Below, in pieces: positions 14,041-17,902 of a stretch of DNA of 17,902 bases (positions within the stretch are counted from its first letter, which is position 1; the number at the start of each line of letters is the position of its first letter). Origin of the DNA: an uncultured Megasphaera sp. (lineage in GTDB: Bacteria; Bacillota; Negativicutes; Veillonellales; Megasphaeraceae). The notes under the pieces were generated by a model. That model ran no database searches, was not told the DNA's origin, and saw only the letters and a list, made by a program, of their open reading frames with translations. The DNA is taken from assembly GCF_958350005.1 (NCBI RefSeq), contig NZ_CATWFF010000025.1, positions 1 to 17,902 of the forward strand, given 5' to 3'. Made by a program: the position numbers and the translations under genes.

Positions 14041-14979
14041 ATGCACCGATACAAACTCATTGCTGCTGTTTTAGCGCTTTTGCTGCTTATTGGCAGTGCC
14101 GGATTCTACAAGTATGACCAGTCCTATCGGGCTGCTTCGGCAGATGTGCAGACTATTAAAATTGCCTATTTGCCTATTACTCATTCTATTTCGCTGTTTA
14201 AAACCAAGGAACTCCTGGAATCGCAGGGCAAGGTCCATGTAGAACTGGTCAAATACGGCGGCTGGAGTGAGCTCATGGATGCTCTGAATACGGGACGCGT
14301 CGACGGTGCAGCTGTACTGATTGAAATGGCCATGAAGAGCCGGGAACAGGGTCTGCCGCTGCAGCTCGTGGCCCTGGGCCATCATGACGGCAACGTAGTC
14401 ATTACATCCAATGCCATTACAGAGCCGTCGCAGCTGCGGGGGAAAACCTTTGCCATCCCCAGCCCTCAGTCGTCCCATAATATTCTGGTACAGCAGCTGC
14501 TGGCCAATAATGGTCTCACACCGGATGATGTAACTATTGTCGAAATGGCACCGGCTGAAATGCCGGCAGCCCTGAAAAGCGGCCAGATCGACGGGTACTG
14601 CGTAGCTGAACCCTTTGGCGCCAAAGCTGTGGAAGCCGGCATTGGCCATGTCTTTGCCACTTCGCAGGATCTGTGGAAAGATTCTATTTGCTGCGGCCTG
14701 GTCTTCAATACAGAAGCGACGGCGCAGAAACAGGAAGCTGTACAGGCTTTTGAAAAGGCCTTCCGTGAAGCAGGTCATACGCTGACCAAAGAGGAAGCCG
14801 TCAACATTGCCCATACCTATTTGAATCAGAACGAACAGGTCAGCCGGCTGTCTATGGAATGGATTTCCTTTGACCATCTGGACGTTACGCCGGAAGCGTA
14901 CCAGAATCTGACCGATAAGATGAAACAGTTCCATCTGACGCAGAATCCACCGTCGTATGCAGATTTTGTCAAGCCGTAA
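14041..14979 (+). CDS. ABC transporter substrate-binding protein, SsuA/NrtA/TauA-like
   Basis: A 312-residue periplasmic binding protein of the SsuA/NrtA (NMT1-like) type that would deliver a small anion or organosulfur compound to the adjacent permease. A positively charged start and hydrophobic helix (6-23) give a signal peptide or signal anchor; a possible cleavage site is after ASA (32-34). There is no lipobox Cys, unlike most binding proteins of single-membrane Firmicutes. Family motifs include IKIAYLPITHS (39-49), GRVDGAAVL (85-93), GKTFAIPSPQSSHN (134-147) and GQIDGYCVAEPFGAKAV (181-197), the last strongly NrtA/SsuA-like. ATG 14041 was chosen because AGGAGG (14031-14036) is just upstream; an in-frame ATG at 14017 lies inside cooS. 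Nitrate, sulfonate, taurine and thiamine precursors are alternatives; the S-box favours a sulfur compound. Confidence 0.88.
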   Translation: MHRYKLIAAVLALLLLIGSAGFYKYDQSYRAASADVQTIKIAYLPITHSISLFKTKELLESQGKVHVELVKYGGWSELMDALNTGRVDGAAVLIEMAMKSREQGLPLQLVALGHHDGNVVITSNAITEPSQLRGKTFAIPSPQSSHNILVQQLLANNGLTPDDVTIVEMAPAEMPAALKSGQIDGYCVAEPFGAKAVEAGIGHVFATSQDLWKDSICCGLVFNTEATAQKQEAVQAFEKAFREAGHTLTKEEAVNIAHTYLNQNEQVSRLSMEWISFDHLDVTPEAYQNLTDKMKQFHLTQNPPSYADFVKP

Positions 14980-15006
14980 GGACGTCGTCGTGAAAGGGGC
15001 GTATCT

Positions 15007-15777
15007 ATGAAAAAAGTCTATACCTTAGTAATATCATTTGGCATTTTGCTGGCCCTGTGGCAGGCCGTCACCATGGCGGCCTGGTTTCCGCCCAGCCTTC
15101 TGCCGCCGCCGGCAGCTGTCGCTGCGGCTCTGGTGAAGCGGGCTGCTTCAGGAGCACTGCTTCTGGACGTCGGCGCCAGTATGTACCGCTTTTTTATTGG
15201 CTATATCCTGGCCTCGGTCCTGGCCGTTTTGCTGGGCCTGTGCCTGGGCTGGTTTCCGGCTGTATGGCACTATGTCAATCCGGTCGTGCAGTTCCTGCGG
15301 CCTATTTCGCCTGTAGCATGGCTGCCTTTTATCGTCCTGTGGGTCGGTATTGGTGACGCACCGGCCATTGCCATTATTTTCCTGGCCGCCTTTTTCCCGG
15401 CCCTGCTGACAACGGTCAGCGCCGTCGTCCATATTGCGCCGGTCTATTTAAAAGTGGCGCAGAATTTTGGCCTCAACCGCCGGCAGACGCTGCTGCATAT
15501 CGTCTTTCCCGCCGTCTTTCCGGCTATTGCCAGCGGTCTGCACATTGCCGTCGGTACGGCCTGGATCTTCCTGGTTGCCGGGGAAATGGCCGGTACCCAG
15601 TCGGGACTGGGCTATCTCATCGTCGATGCCCGCAATAACCTGCAGGCTGACATGCTCCTGGCAGCCATCGTCGTCATTGGCCTGCTGGGCCTGATTCTGG
15701 ACCAGATTATCCGCGTCTTTGAAGAAGAAGCCAGACGAGTCTGGGGTCTGGGCATTACCGAAGGGAGGCGGAGCTGA
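15007..15777 (+). CDS. ABC transporter permease, SsuC/TauC/NrtB-like
   Basis: A 256-residue inner-membrane permease with about six hydrophobic segments and the BPD_transp_1 domain (about 65-240). The N-terminal WFPPSLLPPPAAVAAALV is typical of the SsuC/TauC branch, as is RPISPVAWLPFIVLWVGIGDAP. The cytoplasmic EAA coupling loop reads NRRQTLLHIVFPAVFPAIASG (about 157-177) and would dock to the ATPase. An AAAGGGG site lies before ATG 15007, 27 nt after the binding-protein gene. Its TGA stop shares one base with the ATG of the ATPase gene, so translation is coupled. Confidence 0.92.
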   Translation: MKKVYTLVISFGILLALWQAVTMAAWFPPSLLPPPAAVAAALVKRAASGALLLDVGASMYRFFIGYILASVLAVLLGLCLGWFPAVWHYVNPVVQFLRPISPVAWLPFIVLWVGIGDAPAIAIIFLAAFFPALLTTVSAVVHIAPVYLKVAQNFGLNRRQTLLHIVFPAVFPAIASGLHIAVGTAWIFLVAGEMAGTQSGLGYLIVDARNNLQADMLLAAIVVIGLLGLILDQIIRVFEEEARRVWGLGITEGRRS

Positions 15778-16550
15778 TGGCCTTTATTGAAGTAAATCAT
15801 GTATCGAAAACCTATAAGACGGAAGGCAAGGTCTTTACGGCGCTGCACGATGTGTCCCTGTCCGTAGACAAAGGCGAATTTATCTGCCTCCTCGGCCCGT
15901 CGGGATGCGGCAAAACGACGCTTCTCAATGCCCTGGCCGGGTTTGAACAGGTCGATTCAGGCTCTGTCGTCATTGCCGATAAGCCAGTTACCAAGCCGTC
16001 ATCGGAATACGTCACTATTTTCCAGAATTATGGCCTTCTGCCCTGGCAGACTGTGGAAAAGAACGTCATGCTCGGCCTGTGGGCCAAAGGGGTTCCTGAA
16101 GCAGAAGCCCGCAAGACAGCCCATACGTATCTGGATATGGTCGGCCTGTCAGCGTTCAAGAATTATCGGCCCGCTCAGCTGTCTGGCGGCATGCAGCAGC
16201 GCGTGTCCATTGCCCGTGCTCTGGCAGTAGAACCTAAAATTCTCTTCATGGATGAACCTTTCGGTGCCCTCGACGCCATTACGCGCATGAAGATGCAGGA
16301 CGACCTTCATGACCTGGCCGAACGGCAGCATATTACGATTATCTTCGTCACTCATGATATTGAAGAAGCCATTATTCTGGCTGACCGCGTCGTCATTATG
16401 ACGCCCAATCCGGGGCATATCAAGGAAATCGTGCCCATTACGCTGGGAACGCACCGCAATCGGACGGCGACGGATTTCCTGGCTATTCGCGATAAAATCT
16501 TCAATATTTTCGAAATGAAGCCGGAAGAAAATCTGGAATACTACTTGTAA
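15777..16550 (+). CDS. ABC transporter ATP-binding protein, SsuB/TauB/NrtD-like
   Basis: A 257-residue cytoplasmic ATPase that powers import. All motifs are intact: Walker A GPSGCGKTT (40-48), Q-loop Gln83 in FQNYGLLPW, signature LSGGMQQR (135-142), Walker B ILFMDEP (155-161), D-loop GALD and H-loop His193 in THDIEEA. The sequence resembles nitrate/sulfonate/taurine importers. It overlaps the permease gene by one base and is the last gene of the S-box operon before a strong terminator. Confidence 0.95.
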   Translation: MAFIEVNHVSKTYKTEGKVFTALHDVSLSVDKGEFICLLGPSGCGKTTLLNALAGFEQVDSGSVVIADKPVTKPSSEYVTIFQNYGLLPWQTVEKNVMLGLWAKGVPEAEARKTAHTYLDMVGLSAFKNYRPAQLSGGMQQRVSIARALAVEPKILFMDEPFGALDAITRMKMQDDLHDLAERQHITIIFVTHDIEEAIILADRVVIMTPNPGHIKEIVPITLGTHRNRTATDFLAIRDKIFNIFEMKPEENLEYYL

Positions 16551-16598
16551 GCAGTTGTTACATGAACACACATATGTCCGGAAACGGGTTTGGATAAA

Positions 16599-16642
16599 AA
16601 AAACAGCAGGAACGCCGCTGCAGCGGTATTCCTGCTGTTTTT
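16599..16642. terminator. Bidirectional terminator between the ABC operon and the M48 gene
   Basis: AAAAACAGCAGGAA (16599-16612) is the exact complement of TTCCTGCTGTTTTT (16629-16642). The 16-nt centre can extend the stem through GCCGC/GCGGT (one G-T pair). A run of eight A on the left and five T on the right lets it act from both strands. Confidence 0.92.
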
Positions 16643-16652
16643 GTGTATTCCC

Positions 16653-17744
16653 TTACAGCAGCGCCTTCAGGTCTGCCGTTACTTTCTGCGGATCCTGGGC
16701 TGGCCGGAGATCCATAATGGGCTGATTGCCGACGCACAGAATCTGATTGCCGTTGACATAGACCTGGGCTGTCGGTTTTTTTGTCTGATGATAGACGGCG
16801 GACAGGTTGCCGGCAATGAGATAGGCCCGTTCTTTGCCGCTCATGGACGTCATGTCTTCCGGCTGATACCAGTCTTTGCCGTGCAGAGAAATCATGCCCG
16901 TATCGGCATCTACTTTTACGACGTTGTTGCTCCATTTGGTCAGGGTCTTGCTGTACGTATCGCGGCGGCTGACGTTGTTCGGGTGATCGTTGAACAGCTC
17001 CATGACGCCGCTGGTCTTGATGTTGCCGCTCTGATCGAGCATGCGCTGCCACAAGGCCGCACCGGCGCCGGGATTGTATCCTGCGCCGGTGGCATATGTG
17101 AAGGCCAGGGCATCGGCCTGTTTTTCCATGGGCTTCGTCACGAGATTGGCTGTGCCGATCTGTGAAACAATGGCCGTTCCCAGCTGGGCAGCACTGCTGT
17201 TTGCTCCATATAGGGCACTGAGCAGGTCAAAGGGGATGGATTTTTTGAAGCCCTGAATGGGGTGATCTTTCTGGCCGTGACCCATTTCATGGGCCAGTAC
17301 GAAGGCCACTTCGTTTTCGTTGTAGTTCAGCGGCTGAAAGAGGCCGATGTTGACGCTCATGTTATGACCCAGTGTACAAAAGGCATTGAAACTCGTATCG
17401 TTGTTGACAAAATACTTGTACGGTTTTTCACGAATCGACGGATCTATGGCAGCGACAGAGGCCGATAAATTGCTCATAATGCGGGCGACCATGGCATTGG
17501 CTGCCGGGTCATGGTTGACGCCGTACTGCTTTTTGACTTCTTCCATAAATTCGTCGCGCCCTTCGTTGTTCAGGTAGTTCAGCTGTTTGTTCAGATAGGC
17601 GTATTCCGCGCCGGCACTGATGAGGGTGCCGATGGTGCCGAAGTCAATGGCCTGTACGGATGAAAGGGGGACAGCTGCTGTGCCTACTGTGATAGCAGCA
17701 GTCAAGGCGAGCAGGCTTTTTTTTACAGAAACGGGAAGATACAT
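16653..17744 (-). CDS. Exported M48 family zinc metallopeptidase
   Basis: A 363-residue exported peptidase. ATG 17744 follows an AGGAG site at 8 nt and opens a normal signal peptide (residues 1-32, KKSLLALTAAITVGTAAVPLSSVQA), with no lipobox; the open frame continues 29 codons further upstream but without a good site. The zinc site is HEMGH (152-156) with Glu207 as third ligand in the EKQAD motif (207-211), and the family's DHP segment follows at 253-255. After the catalytic domain a region of about 100 residues (about 265-363) has no motif I recognise. M48 proteins of this exported kind (BepA/LoiP type) act in cell-envelope protein quality control in diderm bacteria; that role is inferred here. 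It is convergent with the ABC operon. Confidence 0.9.
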   Translation of the reverse strand: MYLPVSVKKSLLALTAAITVGTAAVPLSSVQAIDFGTIGTLISAGAEYAYLNKQLNYLNNEGRDEFMEEVKKQYGVNHDPAANAMVARIMSNLSASVAAIDPSIREKPYKYFVNNDTSFNAFCTLGHNMSVNIGLFQPLNYNENEVAFVLAHEMGHGQKDHPIQGFKKSIPFDLLSALYGANSSAAQLGTAIVSQIGTANLVTKPMEKQADALAFTYATGAGYNPGAGAALWQRMLDQSGNIKTSGVMELFNDHPNNVSRRDTYSKTLTKWSNNVVKVDADTGMISLHGKDWYQPEDMTSMSGKERAYLIAGNLSAVYHQTKKPTAQVYVNGNQILCVGNQPIMDLRPAQDPQKVTADLKALL

Positions 17745-17790
17745 GGAAAACGCTCCTTTCCAGAGAATGATACCGACAAATGATAATAAT

Positions 17791-17799
17791 AGTATACCA
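17791..17799 (-). promoter_or_regulatory. Candidate extended -10 promoter for the M48 peptidase gene
   Basis: On the minus strand TGG plus TATACT (17791-17796) forms an extended -10 about 47 nt before the start codon. The -35 region is weak. Bases 17800-17902 are purine-rich on the plus strand and contain no gene that I can support. Confidence 0.5.
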
Positions 17800-17902
17800 C
17801 AGGACTGTGCAAAATAAGGAATAAACAGCAAATTGTCATGAAACTGTAAGAGAAAAGGCAGAAAAACAAATAGAGAAAGAAAAAGACAGAAAGAAAAGGG
17901 TT

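Overview
This window looks like chromosomal DNA of an anaerobic, moderate-GC, diderm firmicute of the Negativicutes type; Megasphaera or a relative is my best guess, not proven. The reasons are an anaerobic CooS-type protein, Shine-Dalgarno and sigma-A promoter sites of Firmicutes style, a SAM-I (S-box) riboswitch, and exported proteins (an ABC substrate-binding protein and an M48 peptidase) whose N-terminal export segments lack a lipobox cysteine, which would suit a cell with an outer membrane.

Left third (1-4277, +): a tight four-gene operon encodes an MFS anion/organic-acid type transporter, an M20 metallopeptidase/amidohydrolase, and two small polytopic membrane proteins, the first resembling the DUF5058 family. 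It looks like an uptake-and-hydrolysis unit for an N-acylated or peptide-like compound. A convergent XRE-cupin regulator gene (4276-4848, -) follows, separated by an 18-bp perfect hairpin terminator; its promoter overlaps an inverted repeat that may be its own operator.

Middle (4993-9542): an AT-rich, probably acquired AlbA_2/Schlafen-type ATP-binding regulator gene stands alone behind a striking 60-bp palindrome that overlaps its promoter. The housekeeping gyrA follows and ends in a bidirectional terminator.

9550-11492 (-): a two-gene operon. The first gene encodes a NYN ribonuclease domain joined to a LOTUS/OST-HTH domain. The second encodes a DnaQ-fold (DEDDh exonuclease-like) protein that has lost its catalytic acids and is fused to a transmembrane helix and a C-terminal SH3-like segment. 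I do not recognise this pair as a described system.

11570-16642 (+): the most interesting part. A complete SAM-I riboswitch with terminator and antiterminator controls an operon of a CooS-family protein plus an SsuABC/NrtABC-type ABC importer (binding protein, permease, ATPase, with overlapping or short gaps). The CooS-like protein has all six B/D-cluster cysteines but carries Asp393 where a canonical C-cluster cysteine belongs, has lost three of the four histidines of the usual proton relay, and has an N-terminal tail with 13 His in 20 residues. It is therefore probably not an ordinary CO dehydrogenase. Control by SAM points to sulfur or methionine metabolism.

Right end (16653-17902, -): an exported M48 zinc metallopeptidase convergent to the ABC operon, sharing a bidirectional terminator with it.
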